A stretch of DNA of 64,000 nt from Ryuthela nishihirai (GCA_038380435.1 JAWZYU010000019.1:31893801-31957800), one strand, 5' to 3'. Counted from the first letter of the stretch, positions 44,470 through 56,536 are shown. Made by a program: numbers and translations. Notes: generated from the sequence alone by a model not told the origin.

Positions 44470-45585
44470 TGACTATTTGGATTGTTAAATATATTTTCAG
44501 TAGTAAATTAATTGGAAGTTGATCAAAATACGACTGTTTTTTTAAAAGAATTACTTAGTGGCTTATCGGTTTCACTTCTGAGGAGACAAAAGTTATCCTT
44601 TTGAAACTTGTCGCAAGTATTGTTTTGAACACAGTTCATTGTGTTTTATGTGCTTTTATGAGCAAATTTAATGTTTTAAAATATTAACCGAGCTAGGATT
44701 TGTAACGAAGAGTTTTTTTATACTACCTAGTATCAGTTTTATATTTTGTTGCTTTTTAGTGCTCTGATTTCGCTGGATTTCAATTGGCACTTTATTGATC
44801 ATAATGAACTTGGCATTTCATTGTTCAGAGTGGAATTGCACCTTATTGCTCATAATGAATTTAGCATTCTATTGCTGAAAACTGACTAAATCGCTGGAAA
44901 TTGAATGAAGAGTGGGGGGAAGAGCATAAATTGATTGGCATTATCTCTCATTGCTAAATCGCTGTAAATTGAATGAAGAGTTTAGCTCTCTTTTTCCCAA
45001 TTGTGTGTTTTTTCTTTTCTTTTTCCTTTGGAAACCTTAATACTCCCCACAAACACATCAAATAGAAAAAATTAAATTGTTTCCACACATTCCTGAAAAC
45101 TACGTTATATATTCTTTGGTTAAAATTAAATGGTAGTTGATGCTGAGTTGAAAGTGGAATAGACTCGCATTTATTAAATAAAATATATTACACAGCAGGA
45201 TGTCAAACTAAATATGTCGTAACAATAAATATCTAAATATAAAATAGAAATAATATGCTTACCACCACTTGCAGCTCCTTACAGATACTGTAGTTACTCT
45301 GGTTCGAGTCTCATCTGGAGATATATAATTTGACTCTATATTATTATTCACAGAGATTTCGACATCATGATAATCCATCAATTTTCACAACTCGCCCGTA
45401 TTTTACCAAGTGGATTCGAATTTTGCCAACTGCCCCAGATTCTCTTGAAAACTTGCCAAGAAATTCTTTGAGAATTCAATCTCAATCTGATATGATTATT
45501 TCTAGCTCAGATCATACATATCCAGATCCCGATCTGGAGGGAGAGGGGGGGGGGGCAAGACCCACAATCGAGCGGTATAAGTATA
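44470..45585. other. No gene; short internal duplications
   Basis: Near 44780-44990 two related phrases (TGCACCTTATTGCTCATAAT; GCTGGAAATTGAATGAAGAG and GCTGTAAATTGAATGAAGAG) are repeated. CCAGATCCCGATCTGG near 45530 is a short palindrome. No other element was recognised. Confidence 0.5.
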
Positions 45586-45790
45586 AAGGAAGAGGGAGGG
45601 GTAAAAGAGCCTGGATTTCCACTGTATTATAACATTTCCTCCTCCTTTTTACAAGTCTTAATTATTTTTTTGAAAAAAGCATTAAATGTAAATAAGTTTA
45701 ATAAATTTTTGACTCTATTTTCCTTATTATCATTCTAAAAGAAGGGGGATGGGGCATAGCTCCTTAACTCCCCCCTAAATCCGCCTTTAC
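45585..45790 (+). repeat. Dispersed repeat, related to 34800-35035
   Basis: AGAGGGAGGGGTAAAAGAGC, CTGGATTTCCACTGTATTAT and CTTTTTACAAGTC correspond to the earlier copy. It lies just left of the hAT-like element at 45818. Confidence 0.6.
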
Positions 45791-45817
45791 AGGCCACAAA
45801 TGTAAAAAAGACTTAAG

Positions 45818-47767
45818 CAGGGGCGTAGCTATGGGGAAGATGGGGGGGGGGGGAGGCTCCCAACCAAAGTAACTCTAAGTTGGCAAAATTCTAAGCGACT
45901 TTGGAAAATCTAGGTGAGTTGCGAAAATTTAATTTTTTTTTGTAAAATTAAGGAGTGTTAGCAAAATCTAGACAACTTGGTAAAATCTAGGGTAGTTGTC
46001 AAAATCAAGGCAACTTGGCAAATTTAGGGCCGTTGAGAAAATCGGGACTGCAAAATCTAGGGCAATTGGCAAAAAACGAGATGCCAAAACCTAGGATAGT
46101 TGGCAAAATTCGCCTCTTAGTAAAATACAGTTTGTTGGCAAAATTCGCCTCTTAGTAAAATACAGGTTTGTTGACAAAATCTGGGGAGTTGGCAAAATTA
46201 GGAGTCACTTGGCAAAATTGTAGGGAGTTGGCAAAATTAGGACTCACTTGGGAAAATTGTAGGGAGTTGGCAAAATTCACGTGGAAAAAAAAGAAATTGG
46301 GATTATTTTTCTGTAAAATATGGAGAGTTGGCAAAATCTAGGAGAGTTGACAAATCTTGGGGAGTTGGAAAAATTCGGAGTGACTTGGCAAAATCTTGGG
46401 GAGTTAGCAAAATTCGAAGTGAATTAGCAAAGTCGTGGGGAGTTGGCAAAATTCAGGTGAGATACAAAAAATTTGTTTTTTTTTTCTGTAAAATTATGGC
46501 GAGTTGGCATAATCGAGGCAACTTGGAAAAATCTAGGAAAGTTGACAAATCTTGGGGAGTTAGAAAATTTTGGAGTGACTTGACAAAACATTGGGGAGTT
46601 GGCAAAATTCGGAGTGTCGTGGCAAAATCTTGGGGAGTTGGCAAAATTCAGGTGAGATACAAAAAATTTTTTTCTGTAAAATTGTGGCGAGTTTGCAAAA
46701 TCTAGGGCAGTTGGGAAAATTCGAATCCACTTGGTAAAATACTGGCGAGTTGTGAAAATTGGGATTGTTTTTGTGATATTAAGGAGAGTTGACAAAATGG
46801 AGAAAACTTGGCAAAATTTTGGGGAGTTTGAAAAATTTGAAGTGTCTTGGTAAATTCAGGAGAGATGTAAAAATTGGGATTGTTTTTGTGAAATTAAGGA
46901 GAGGTAGCAAAATTCAGGCAACTTGGCATCATCCAGGGGAGTTGGCAAAATTGGAAACCATTTGATAAACTATAGGTGAGTTATGAAAATTGGGATTGGT
47001 TTTGTGAAATTAAGGAGGAGTGGCAAAATCGAGAACTCTTGGTAAAAGCTTGGGGAGTTGTGAAAATTGTTTTTTTTTATGCAATTAAAGAGAATTGATA
47101 AAATTCGAAGTGACTTGGCAAATTCAGGGAAGATGTAAAAATTGGGATTTTTTTTCTGTAAAATTACGGCGTGTTGGCAAAATCTAGGGTAGTTGACAAA
47201 ATCGAAGCAACTTTGCAAAATCTAGGGTAGTTGGCAAAATTCAAATCCACTTGGTAAAATACAGGCGAGTTGTGAAAATTGGGATTAGTTTTGTGAAATT
47301 AAGGAGAGTTGGTCAAATCGAGACAATTTGGCAAAATCTTGGGGTGTTTGAAAAATTAAAGTTGCTTGGCAAATTTAGGAAAGATGTAAAAATTTGGATT
47401 GGTTTTCTAAAATTAAGTAGAGTTGGGAAAATCGAGGCAAATTTTGTCAAATTATGGAGAGTTGACAAAATCTAGGGGACTAAGGAAAATTCACAGTGAC
47501 TTTCTGCAATTCAAGCGAGATGTAAAAAATGGAATTTTTTGTTGAAATTATGGCTAGTTGGCGAAATTTGCAGCCACTTGGGAAAATGCAAGCGAGTTGT
47601 GAAAATTTGCCTCCCTCCTCCCACGGAGCGATTTGGGTACGCCCTGACCCTGACAGAGACATTACGTAAAAGTCTTTTTTTTTCTCAGTTGGCAAAATTT
47701 GATTTTCGAGTTGGAAAATTTTCGTTTTCTCCCCTCCCCCTAACCATAGTCCTTCGCTGCGCCCCTG
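45818..47767. mobile_element. Non-autonomous hAT-like element filled with a minisatellite
   Basis: It starts CAGGGGCGTAGCTATGG and ends GCGCCCCTG; read in reverse the right end is CAGGGGCGCAGCGAAGG. A perfect 8-bp TSD, GACTTAAG, lies at 45810-45817 and 47768-47775. Ends and TSD length are hAT hallmarks. No transposase remnant is present: nearly all of the 1950 bp is a degenerate tandem repeat (next entry). Mobilisation must have depended on a transposase elsewhere. Confidence 0.9.
45870..47720 (+). repeat. Degenerate minisatellite, ~19/38-bp unit
   Basis: The core is (A/G)GTTGGCAAAATTC or ACTTGGCAAAATCT, alternating so that a pair spans about 38 bp. Many dozens of copies occur. Larger blocks also repeat, with GAGATACAAAAAATT-T-run-CTGTAAAATTATGGCGAG-like segments at about 46465, 46650 and 47140. 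An exact local duplication of GGCAAAATTCGCCTCTTAGT begins at 46111 and 46137. Frames of 60-125 codons on both strands (repetitive ANSP/SWGVGKI text) are by-products. Confidence 0.9.
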
Positions 47768-47904
47768 GACTTAAGAATGCCTTGAATTGAATTCATGCTA
47801 CTAGTTTTTGAACTCCAGCTTTAACTGGTTTATTCCTGATATTTTATCAGAGCCATTGCCATAACTCCATCGAAGAAGACATGAGCTGACTAAATGGCCA
47901 AGTA

Positions 47905-48119
47905 AAGTCGCTCAAAAAAGTATCCGAACACTACGGTTGATTACAGAATTCAGAAAAAATATCTGGCAACGATTTTTTTTAGAAATTAGTGATCTGGCAA
48001 CCTTCGTGTCACGTGACACGAGGTTGCCAGATCACTAATTTCTAAAAAAAATCGTTGCCAGATATTTTTTCTGAATTCTGTAATCAACCGTAGTGTTCGG
48101 ATACTTTTTTGAGCGACTG
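47905..48119. mobile_element. Palindromic MITE, copy 2
   Basis: It is about 215 bp and a nearly perfect palindrome with centre GTGTCACGTGACACG. Read in reverse, the right terminus is CAGTCGCTCAAAAAAGTATC; the left terminus is AAGTCGCTCAAAAAAGTATC. TA flanks both sides (47903-47904, 48120-48121). Arms are better matched than in the copy at 23876, so this copy is younger. Confidence 0.93.
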
Positions 48120-48121
48120 TA

Positions 48122-48300
48122 CTTCACCCTGCCATACTGTGAACAGTACTCAGGACTCGTAATCAGAAGGTAGAAAGTTCGAATCTTGACCTTTGACGCT
48201 GTGGTGAATTTTTTAACCTTTTTCGAACTGTTACCATTGTGAGAAAGGAGACACGGGACGACTTGAAAAAACCTTCCGTTAAAGAGATGGAAGATGAAAT
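48122..48300 (+). mobile_element. SINE-A-like degenerate fragment
   Basis: A head-like CAGGACTCGTAATCAGAAGG with AAAGTTCGAATCTTGACC as a box B remnant is followed by loosely matching body text. The MITE abuts it directly and probably inserted into it. Confidence 0.45.
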
Positions 48301-48309
48301 CTTAGAAAC

Positions 48310-50435
48310 ACATCCTTTAATATTCGGATCGGTACCTACATTACGTAGGTGACTACCATTACGTAACCACCGATTTCAATAATTAGAAGTCAGCTATATT
48401 CTTTTGCAATATTTTTGTAAGCACTTAGGGTAATAGACATAGCTCAAAGTGTTTTTTTTAGCAAATACAGTTAAATGTTGTAACGAAAGGTATTGTGAAA
48501 TGACTGAATAATAAAAGTAGAATAATGGCGAAATCGTGTTATATGTATGAGTGCTGATTATGAAAGCATAAGCTCCTGTAGTGAAGGTCCTGGAATTAGG
48601 CGACAGGTGATACTATTATGGCGAAAAACCACTTAGACAGCAGTACAACTCACACAACGCTTTCTCATATTATTGAAGAAGCGGTTGATGAGGTTATTGA
48701 AATAAAGCCACTTCTTCCTAAGATATCTGAGTTCTTCGAGAGTTCTGGTAGGGACTGAGTCAGGGCTGGTGGTGTTAGCTATTTTGCCGCCATCAAACTT
48801 GAATATCTGCCGCCCGGAGCGAACTTGAACTATTGGCGCCCCTTCCTCCAAGGCTTATCTTAGATATAAATGATTAATTTAACTAAATCTAATGTCCTTT
48901 TTAAAACCAATTGAAAATTATCTGTTTAAAAATAAGTCGCACTTACTCCGGTCAACTTTAGTTTGAAAATTTGTCGCCTTCTGCAGTCGAACTGGTTGCA
49001 CGTGAGGTAGCGCTGCCCCCGAGTAGAATCTTATAATTCACATCTCCACGACGAATTAAATCTAAGTAGATAATTGCATCAAATAATTTAAATAAAACAA
49101 TTTTGAACTAAAACATTGTATAATTAGCTAATTATGCGCAAAAGCAGCATGCAATCAAAAATAATCATTTTTGATTTTTTGTGTTGAAAAATATTTCATT
49201 CTTCCGATGGTGAAGAAAATACATTGGATGGCCTTGACAGAAAACAAGAAAGAAATTGCAAATTGTAATCCGGGCTACTTTTTGAAAGTTTACTCTATAT
49301 AATAATCAACCTTTGCTGTTAATGTTACTTTCGTAATTTTACTCGTCCCATGCAGCTACTTGGCTAACTTCTGTTCATTATTATGATTACGTTTCTTATG
49401 GAGAAATCGGACACTGGTAAATGGATGAATGAAACATCATTATTCTATCAGCTAAAACCTAAAAATTAAACACTCGATCAAAGAATTATTTTTACATATT
49501 TAGATTCCCTGCCGAACACAATCGATTAGTAGTATCGTGTACCGTATTGTTAGAAAATAACTAATTGCACTTCAAACTGGAAACAGAATGTCAACAAAAA
49601 ACCACAATATTCCCTTCTCTATGAACGTAACCGTTTGCGAAATTAAAGGAAGAAGAAAAAAAAATCTCTTTCACCGCTCACTCGCGAACGCTATGACCTT
49701 TCACCCCGATTACCGAAGGCGTGAAAAGTAGGAGGGTACGACGGAGGAGGGAAAAAACATATTTTATGAATCGCGCACGGAGGTCCAGTTTAAATCACAG
49801 CTGGTTTTTATTAGCCTCTGTTAGGTTCTGACAAAGGCTTAAAAGCAGGCAGCGATTGTCTCACCCGTACAGAAACCAGGTGATTTGTCACCTGGTTCAA
49901 GAGGAAGCCCTCGATCTCTATCATTAATTTCTCTCTAAAGACAGCGAATACAAAAGCTCCAATTTATGGAGGTGAGAGCTGAGCCTGGATGCTTTAACTT
50001 CATAATAGGGAGAACAGATATTTATGGCTTTGTGGGCTCGTATGCGTTTGATAAATTCCTTTCCCGATGTGTGATGGGAATGTAGCGTGGTTTTCGTATC
50101 AGTTTAGGCGTTACGCATTAATGGCGAACAAGTTCAGGAAGCTTCGGGTTTCAGATGAGTGTGTTGCCATGGAACTACAATCAGACCATTAATGGATGTC
50201 ATGTAACTCATTATAATGTACTAAGAAGCTAGTTTTATTAACCCTTTTAGTGGTGAGGGTAAGATTGCAAAATGTGTCTGCCTGAAACTGTGTTTAAAAG
50301 TGTTATAATGAATAAAAATTGTGAGTCAGAGGTAGCAGCCCTCTTTCCGTTTTATGAAAGTTCCAGAAACATCGCCTCCAAACACTTAAATCTTAAATTA
50401 ATGAAGCAGTACATGTTTGCCATTGGAAAGGTTAA
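48310..50435. other. Repeat-poor stretch
   Basis: No recognised element. A perfect 10-bp stem with a TTTG loop (AACCAGGTGA and TCACCTGGTT, 49874-49897) lies in a more balanced-composition segment at 49680-50200. A minus-strand 72-codon frame (48633-48851) has no recognised motif. This segment is a candidate for single-copy or conserved non-coding sequence. Confidence 0.5.
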
Positions 50436-50442
50436 GAAACAG

Positions 50443-50892
50443 CAGGGTTGGTTTTTTTTCCCTTTACGCGCTGCTTTTTTTTGCATATAATAAGCTAAAT
50501 GACCAGGTTATAATGTCCCCAATGACACAGAGAAGATTGGAAAGGATTCGGTTGGGATGTTTCACCTCTGAGAGGCACTTTTCTTACACACAGTGGGCTG
50601 AATGGCAGTCTTAAGGACCCCGAAGCCTCAGAAAATGTTGGAGGGAAGGGATCAACTATTCAACTGTTAGGAGTCAGATGGTAGTCTCCCGTTACAGCTA
50701 TCCAGCATGGTCTTTAACGTTCACAGGATATATATGGCTCTTTACGCACACTGCAGCACGTCTTAACGTACCATCTACTTGACGGCGGTCTTTCCAAGGC
50801 CATTGGGTATCCCCTACTGACCGAAGGCACGGCTTGAGTTTTGCGGAGATAAATTTGAAAGCTGACCCAGGAGGGACTCGGATCTGGGAAGG
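50443..50892 (-). mobile_element. Two abutting old SINE-A fragments
   Basis: 50443-50545 is a tail-plus-early-body piece (GGGTTGGTTTTTTTTCCC, then AGCTAAATGACCAGG). A second copy starts at about 50549 (GGTTGGGATGTTTCACCTCTG) and runs to GACTCGGATCTGGGAAGG, losing box A. Both are diverged and in the same orientation. Confidence 0.82.
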
Positions 50893-50907
50893 TTGTGGAA
50901 GGATTTT

Positions 50908-52913
50908 AGTTGGGTTGTTTTACATCTGAGAGCACTTTATTGAACACAATAGGGCAAATGTCAGGTCACAAGGATCCCAAAGGCTCAAAGAAAGTTGGTG
51001 GAAGGGGGATACATTAGGCAGCTGTTAGGAGACAGATGGTAGCTTCCCGTCAAGGTCCTCCAATGTTTTCTTTACTAAGGTGCACAGGGTATTTTTAAAT
51101 TTTTTTTATTTATTACATTACACTCATCTGGGACTTCGGTGAGCTAGCACCTTTTACCCACATATGGTTTTGTCTTAGCTACATACATTTTTGTACAGTA
51201 AAATAAAAAAAGAAACCACTGTTGGTATCAAAGTTTGTTGACTAAATTAGTAGCAGACAAGAAGCAGAAAAGTTGCTCCAGTTGATTTTTTTGATTCTGA
51301 GTTTTTGGTATATTGAGGATATTTTCTAGTGTTATGTCTGTAAGTAATAGCTTTTCTAAGTTATCAAAAAAATATTTTCTTTCTGTGTTGTATTTTTTAC
51401 AATTTAATATGGTATGCTGGATTGTTTCAGGAACTTTGCAGGTAGTACATTGGATTGTGCATTTTTTTAATGAGTATAAATAGTAATTTAATCCTACAAA
51501 GCCTATTCTTAGTCGATAATATGATGATAAGAGTTTCCTGGGAAATTTTAAATTTTGTATAGTTGTGATTTCTGAGTTTAGGAAGTATCTATGAGGACAG
51601 TTTATTGGTCCATTTACTATAAAGAATTTTTTTAGATTATTGATTTCAAAAGTTTTTGTTATGTGTTTGAAAATATTAAAGAAATGGTGTGTTGGGGGTG
51701 ATGATACTTAGTGATAGGCCATTTTTAGCGTAGTAGTCTGCCCAGTAGTTGCCTATAATCCCACAATGGCTAGGGATCCATTGTAGGGTGATATTGTTAT
51801 TTAATTTTTTTGTGAGATTTAGTTGTTTTGCTGCTTTGTGTTTAGCATCATGTATAAATGGTGTCCACGTGAGGTTATGATCCATGGTTATGCCTAAGTA
51901 TGTGTGTTATTTTTTGACTGTTATTAGTTCATCATTTATTTTTATTTTTATGTGTGAAATTTTTTTTTCTTTGTGTTAGTAATGAAGTAATGTAGGTTTT
52001 GTTTTGGTTTATGTTTAGATGCCATGTTTTAAGGTAGTCAATTACTTTTGTTAAGTTATTTTGTAGTGTTGTACAAGTCTGTTCAATGTTTTTACCAGAT
52101 GTCCATAGAATTAAGTCATCTGCAAAGGAAGCAAATGATATCGGGGTCAAGTGTGGTAGGTAGGTCATGTAGATAGAGGTTAAAAAGCATTAGGGAGAGG
52201 ATGGCTCCTTCTTGTAATCCATTATTTATGTATGTTTGATTTATAGTTATGTAATTTTGCTTGAAATGTCTTGTGTGGTAATGTGTTTGAGAAAAAATTT
52301 AATAATTTGCCATTTATCCCTATGTTTTTTAGTTGTGAGAGGAGGCCCTTAATCCAAATTCAATCAAATGCAGATTTGAGGTCTAAGATTGCTATTGTAG
52401 ATTTATGTTTTGTTTTATTAATGTATATGTCATTTAACAGTGCTAAGACAGGGTCCTTGGCTGAATGATGTTTTCTGAATCCATAAAAGGCATTTGAAAG
52501 AATGTTATTGTTATTGTGTTCTGTGTACCATACAAGTCTTCTAAGGATAATTTTTTCATATACTTTAAATACATTTGATGTTAGGGATATTGTTCTGTAA
52601 TTGTCAAAGTTATTAGCAGTTTTAAGATAAAAATCATGTATGAGTGAAGCCATTCTTTTGTAATTAATCCAGTATTCCAGATGTTATTGAATATTTTTAA
52701 TAGTGTATGTGTCCATGTTTTTGGTAGTGATTTTAAGAATTTATTGGATACTTTATCTGGGCCTGTTGATGTTTTGTTTGTTAGCTTTACGTCCCATTCG
52801 ACGAAAAGCGGCTTTTCCAAGACCATTGGTACCCCTACTGACCGCGGGCGGAGAGTTTTGGGGAGATAAATCTGAACGCTGGTACAGGTGGGGTTCGAAC
52901 CTGGGATGGAGAT
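50908..52913 (-). mobile_element. SINE-A split by LINE 4
   Basis: The tail half 50908-51092 ends at AAGGTGCACAGGGTA. The head half resumes at about 52785 with CTTTACGTCCCATTCGACG and runs to CGAACCTGGG. About 25 bp of SINE (GGCTCTCCCGCACACGG region) is missing at the junction, so the LINE insertion carried a target deletion. Confidence 0.82.
51093..52782 (-). pseudogene. LINE 4, reverse transcriptase and RNase H remnant
   Basis: Read on the minus strand from the right: NKTSTGPDKVSNKFLKSLP, LLKIFNNIWNTGLITKEW, YRTISLTSNVFKVYEKII, FYGFRKHHSAKDPVLALL and ILDLKSAFD. The active site SFASFADDLILW is at about 52110-52150. A linker follows, then an RNase H C-terminal piece LQWIPSHCGIIGNYWADYY at about 51720-51785. 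The element is 5'-truncated within the reverse transcriptase; the endonuclease is missing. Its 3' end at the left is T-rich on the plus strand (poly-A). An RNase H domain points to I, jockey-related or Loa-type clades. Stops and frameshifts make it inactive. Confidence 0.88.
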
Positions 52914-53122
52914 TCTGGGGATAGCTGTTAGGAGAGAAATGGAGGCATCTCGTCGAAGCCACAAAGAGTGTTCCTTAACGTGCACAAGGTACGACTCTCC
53001 TGCAGACAGGGACACTGATTATGTCGCAGCTGACCAACGGCGTCCTTTGCAAACTGAACGATGTTACCTTCTGATAAAAAGCAGAGGGAGAAAATTTATA
53101 GTTGATAAATCTCAACGCTGGA
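52914..53122 (-). mobile_element. SINE-A, old partial copy
   Basis: It begins GGGATAGCTGTTAGGAGAG and reaches GATAAATCTCAACGCTGG. Tail and head are both missing. It joins directly to the head side of the split SINE-A. Confidence 0.75.
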
Positions 53123-53234
53123 GGGCTTTAAGGAGGAGTAGTTGGGGTAGCGTGTGGGGTGAGCAAGTGGTCTACATTGACACTATGATGTTTTATCCTC
53201 TTAGAGGGGGGGGATGAAACTTTTGGAATAGGAA

Positions 53235-53930
53235 TTGTTCATTCGGTAGCGTTAGGCTCTTAATTTGATGTTTCCGGTTCGAGTCATTACAATGCCTGCG
53301 TTGAGATTTTCTCCACTTAAAAATAGAATCGAAATGCTTGGAAAGGCCGCCGTCTGTCAGATGGAACTTTAAGTCTTTACTCTTTCTACGGGTGAGCCAT
53401 ACCCTGTGCGCCATAAATATCACACTGAATGGCTTTAAACCTCCCCCAAATGCATACGTTTCAAAAATTTATTTTTATTTTTATGTTTTGTGAACATTTA
53501 GCACCTCTTAAAATTGATGCAAAATGTACCACTGGTTTTTATTTACTTATCAGTTGCTTTTTTAATATTTACTTATTGATTACTTATGTTTTAATATTTT
53601 AAAAATCATATCCGTCCCCCTAAACTTAATATCAAAATACGCTACTGATTCCAAGGTTCAACTCTCAATGATTACTGAGTAGATAACAGAGAGGATGCTG
53701 ATGGTCTTGGAAAAATAACCATCCGTCGAATGATATATTAAGCCGTGGCACCGTGGGCAGGAGTAGCTTACCTTGTGCACATTAAATAACACTCTGGATG
53801 GCATTGATGGGATGCTTTCATCTGTCTCATGGCATCTGTCTAGTGAATGCTTTTTGACAACCTACTCTGAACTCTTGGGGTCTATACGACCTGGCCGTTT
53901 AACCCATTCTGTGCAGAAAAGCCTATAAGA
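53235..53930 (+). mobile_element. Two old SINE-A copies in tandem
   Basis: 53235-53440 has a diverged head (TTCGGTAGCGTTAGGCTC; box B CCGGTTCGAGTCA) and the first half of the body. About 200 bp of AT-rich sequence intervenes. A second, headless copy from about 53645 to 53930 covers GATGGTCTTGG to GCAGAAAAGCC. Confidence 0.75.
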
Positions 53931-55165
53931 ACTGTCACCCTAAAAAATTTAATTACAAGCTGAAACTTAGTGATGCTGAAGAAGGAAAATGTTTTGAAGA
54001 TTTCTTTACACATTCAAAAAATGTTGAAACAATATATTCAATTTTATTTGTCTGTCTTTTGAAAATTTAAATTATTTGCGTACTTTTTTTTTATTTTTGT
54101 TTCTTAGACAGATTGAAAGATGACAATAGGTGGATCAGCATCCTTCCTACATTTAAATTTATGCGAAAATTAATCCATATTTAAATTTAGATGTAACTTT
54201 AAAAATAATGGTTGCAGCGCACATTTGGAACTATACGATTTTTTTTTTTTCGGGCACAACCATTAAAAATTGTCATTCCTGGCAAAATAAAGGTAACTTC
54301 AATAATTCCAAGCTTCACTTGTTTTCAATCTCGATTTTATAAAACTGCAATCAATATTGATAAAGATCTAGTCAGCGTAAATGATGAGAAATGGCGTTAT
54401 CCAAAACAGTTTAAGATTACGATCGAAAACCAATTAATGAATTCTTGTACTTTGGATTCTGGATAACTGCTATCCTTACACTCTCTATAGTGCACAATTT
54501 ATGGAACACAAAAAACTTTCTTCAAAAACTATCAGCTTCTGCCTCTGAAACGAACTTTGATTAGGTCTAACAGCCAGATCGCATAGAAGAATTGGGAATA
54601 GAATAGTCACATATCTAACGTATCTGCTGCAGAAATCCCCCCATTTAAGGCAGCCTATTTCGTTATCGAGAAAGAGAGAGCACGTAGATGATTGATCCGC
54701 CTGTCAAAACATTGCTGTAATTGTACAACATGCACCACTCTGCGAACATGGCAAAAATCTCGGGGTGCTACTCGTCGGCTGACCTTGGTCACGTGACTTG
54801 CTAAAGGTCGCTAATCTTTCATCGTTCTTGACAGCTACCTTCCTCAGCTGAATAGAAATGTTCACACGATTCACTCGTAAGCAGCTGCTAGTTTGCCATG
54901 GGACTTTCGGTATCTGTATACTTAGGGTGTGCGCGAGCTCGGACATAGGCTTGTCAGTGCTCACGTGTTATCGAATGGCTTAAGTTAAAAGATATTTTTT
55001 AGTTCATTTTTCAACGTCGTTAAGACAGGAGTCTCTGCTTATTATCGTCAGCGGAAATAAATCAATCTATCTTTTACTCTCTTTAATGTCAAACAAACAA
55101 AATAAAAATCAGTAATAGGAAATCTTAGGAATTAATGGGTTTTTTTTATAAGATTTTAACATAAT
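53931..55165. other. No recognisable gene or element
   Basis: An 86-codon minus-strand frame (54704-54964) and an 84-codon plus-strand frame (54212-54466) have no motifs I know. GC is higher at 54600-54970. Confidence 0.5.
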
Positions 55166-55167
55166 AA

Positions 55168-55368
55168 TAAATAAAAAACCCCTCAAGCAGCTGCTTGCTA
55201 CAGAGGTCTGACAGTAGCCTGTCTGTTTATATGCCATAGTAGAAGGTCTGAGAGGATGGCAGGACCTCAGCAGAAAAAACAACACGAACATCCATGCCTT
55301 ACCCGGGGCTCGAACCCAGGTCCTCTAGATAGTAGCCAAGCGCGCTAACCACTCGGCCACGGGACGGC
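55168..55368 (-). mobile_element. SINE-B, full-length
   Basis: It is a complete copy. The tail is AATAATAAATAAAAAACCCC at the left and the head (CTCGGCCACGGGACGGC) at the right. Close in sequence to the copies at 28562 and 63127, hence relatively young. Confidence 0.92.
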
Positions 55369-55484
55369 CTAGATCACATAAATAGATTAGGAAATTTTAT
55401 TGCAATTCCTTGCTACATAAGAGCTATAGGTTATTACAGTATTAGTACGGAATTCTTAAATGTCTATCAAGTTTTCATCTAGAG

Positions 55485-55972
55485 CAGTGTTTCGCAAACT
55501 TTTTAACTTTGCGGCACACTGAATCTAATTTTTTTTTCCGCGGCACACCTAAAAAAAGAATTTTTGATGGTTACGTAAAAAGAGGAAAATTGAAGTTTCG
55601 TTAAATGCATTTTATTTAAAATTTAGATATGAACATATTTCAATGGGATGTATGAGCTTGCTTCTGCGAACAAATTTGCATTATTCTTGGCTCAAAGTTA
55701 GATAAACACACTCGCATCTCTTCATCAATCATCTGAAGCCGCTCACGCTTTTTAGATTTAATTTCAGTCAATGATGAGAATCCAAGTTCACAAAGATAAG
55801 ACGAGCCGAAAGGTAACAAGGCTCGAATAGCTTTTGTGCTCAATTCAGGATATTGAGGTTATCAGGATATTGAATTCAGGATATCTAGTATCAATTTGAA
55901 AATCTCTCGCGGCACACTTGGAATCTCTCGCGGCATACTACTGTGCCGCGGCAAACAGTTTGCGAGACACTG
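55485..55972. mobile_element. hAT element 1, internally deleted
   Basis: The left end is CAGTGTTTCGCAAACTTTTT; the right end read in reverse is CAGTGTCTCGCAAACTGTTT. A perfect 8-bp TSD, ATCTAGAG, lies at 55477-55484 and 55973-55980. At 488 bp it keeps only the last part of a transposase gene (separate entry). GCGGCACAC motifs recur near both ends. Confidence 0.94.
55640..55843 (-). pseudogene. hAT transposase C-terminal remnant
   Basis: The frame reads STKAIRALLPFGSSYLCELG, then FSSLTEIKSKKRERLQ and CLSNFEPRIMQI, ending QKQAHTSH. The pattern (PF, SYLCE-GFS-L, K-K-R-RL, LRxCLSN) is the hAT C-terminal dimerisation region, in the style of ZBED5-like transposases. Only about 67 residues are left, with no catalytic core or BED finger. 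The frame is open, so internal deletion, not decay, removed the rest. Not a host gene. Confidence 0.85.
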
Positions 55973-56096
55973 ATCTAGAGCAGTGGTTTCGAAACATTTT
56001 GAATTCAGTGCCTCCATTCATCCATTCTAACAGACCCTTTATGGAATTCAAAATATTTTTTCCTGTATAAAACTAGTTGAAATAATTGGGGGGAGC

Positions 56097-56458
56097 TCAG
56101 TAGGTAGCGCGCCAGGCTCATAATCTGCAGCTCCCAGGTTCAAGTCCCACCTGAGTCAGCTTTGAGATTTAGCTCTGCAAAACTCTCTGACCTCGGTCAG
56201 TGGAGATATCGATAGAAAAAAAAAGTCCGCCGTCCGTCGGATGGGACGTTAAGTCGAGACTCCGTGTATGGCAAGCTATACCCTATGCAAGTTAAAGAAC
56301 ACGATGGATGGCCTTGACGGAAGGCTACCATCTGTCTCCTAACAGCTGTCCAGTGGGTCCCCTTCCTCTAATCTTCTATTTTCCCTTGGGGTCCTTGTGA
56401 CGGGCATTTAGCCCGTTGTGTGCAAAAAAAGTGCCGCTCAGAGGTAAAACAACACAGC
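56097..56458 (+). mobile_element. SINE-A nested in hAT element 2
   Basis: The TSD TGAAATAAT lies at 56088-56096 and 56459-56467 (one A more on the right). Moderately diverged (GGGAGCTCAGTAGGTAGC head; CGATAGAAAAAAAAAGTCC). Confidence 0.92.
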
Positions 56459-56536
56459 TGAAATAATGCTTAACGTGAATACAAATTTATGAGTATTTTG
56501 TCTCCATGGATTTCTAACATGAATATGTAAAACATA

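Noticed and set aside
46328..46705. 125-codon repetitive frame (AKSWGVGKIRS-type repeats) and its antisense partner
   Set aside because: It is a by-product of the minisatellite inside the hAT-like element. Both strands and several frames stay open for the same reason.
52581..53015. 144-codon minus-strand frame, the longest in the window
   Set aside because: It is a chance fusion of two SINE-A pieces with the truncated edge of LINE 4. The second half is reverse-transcriptase sequence and the first half is SINE.
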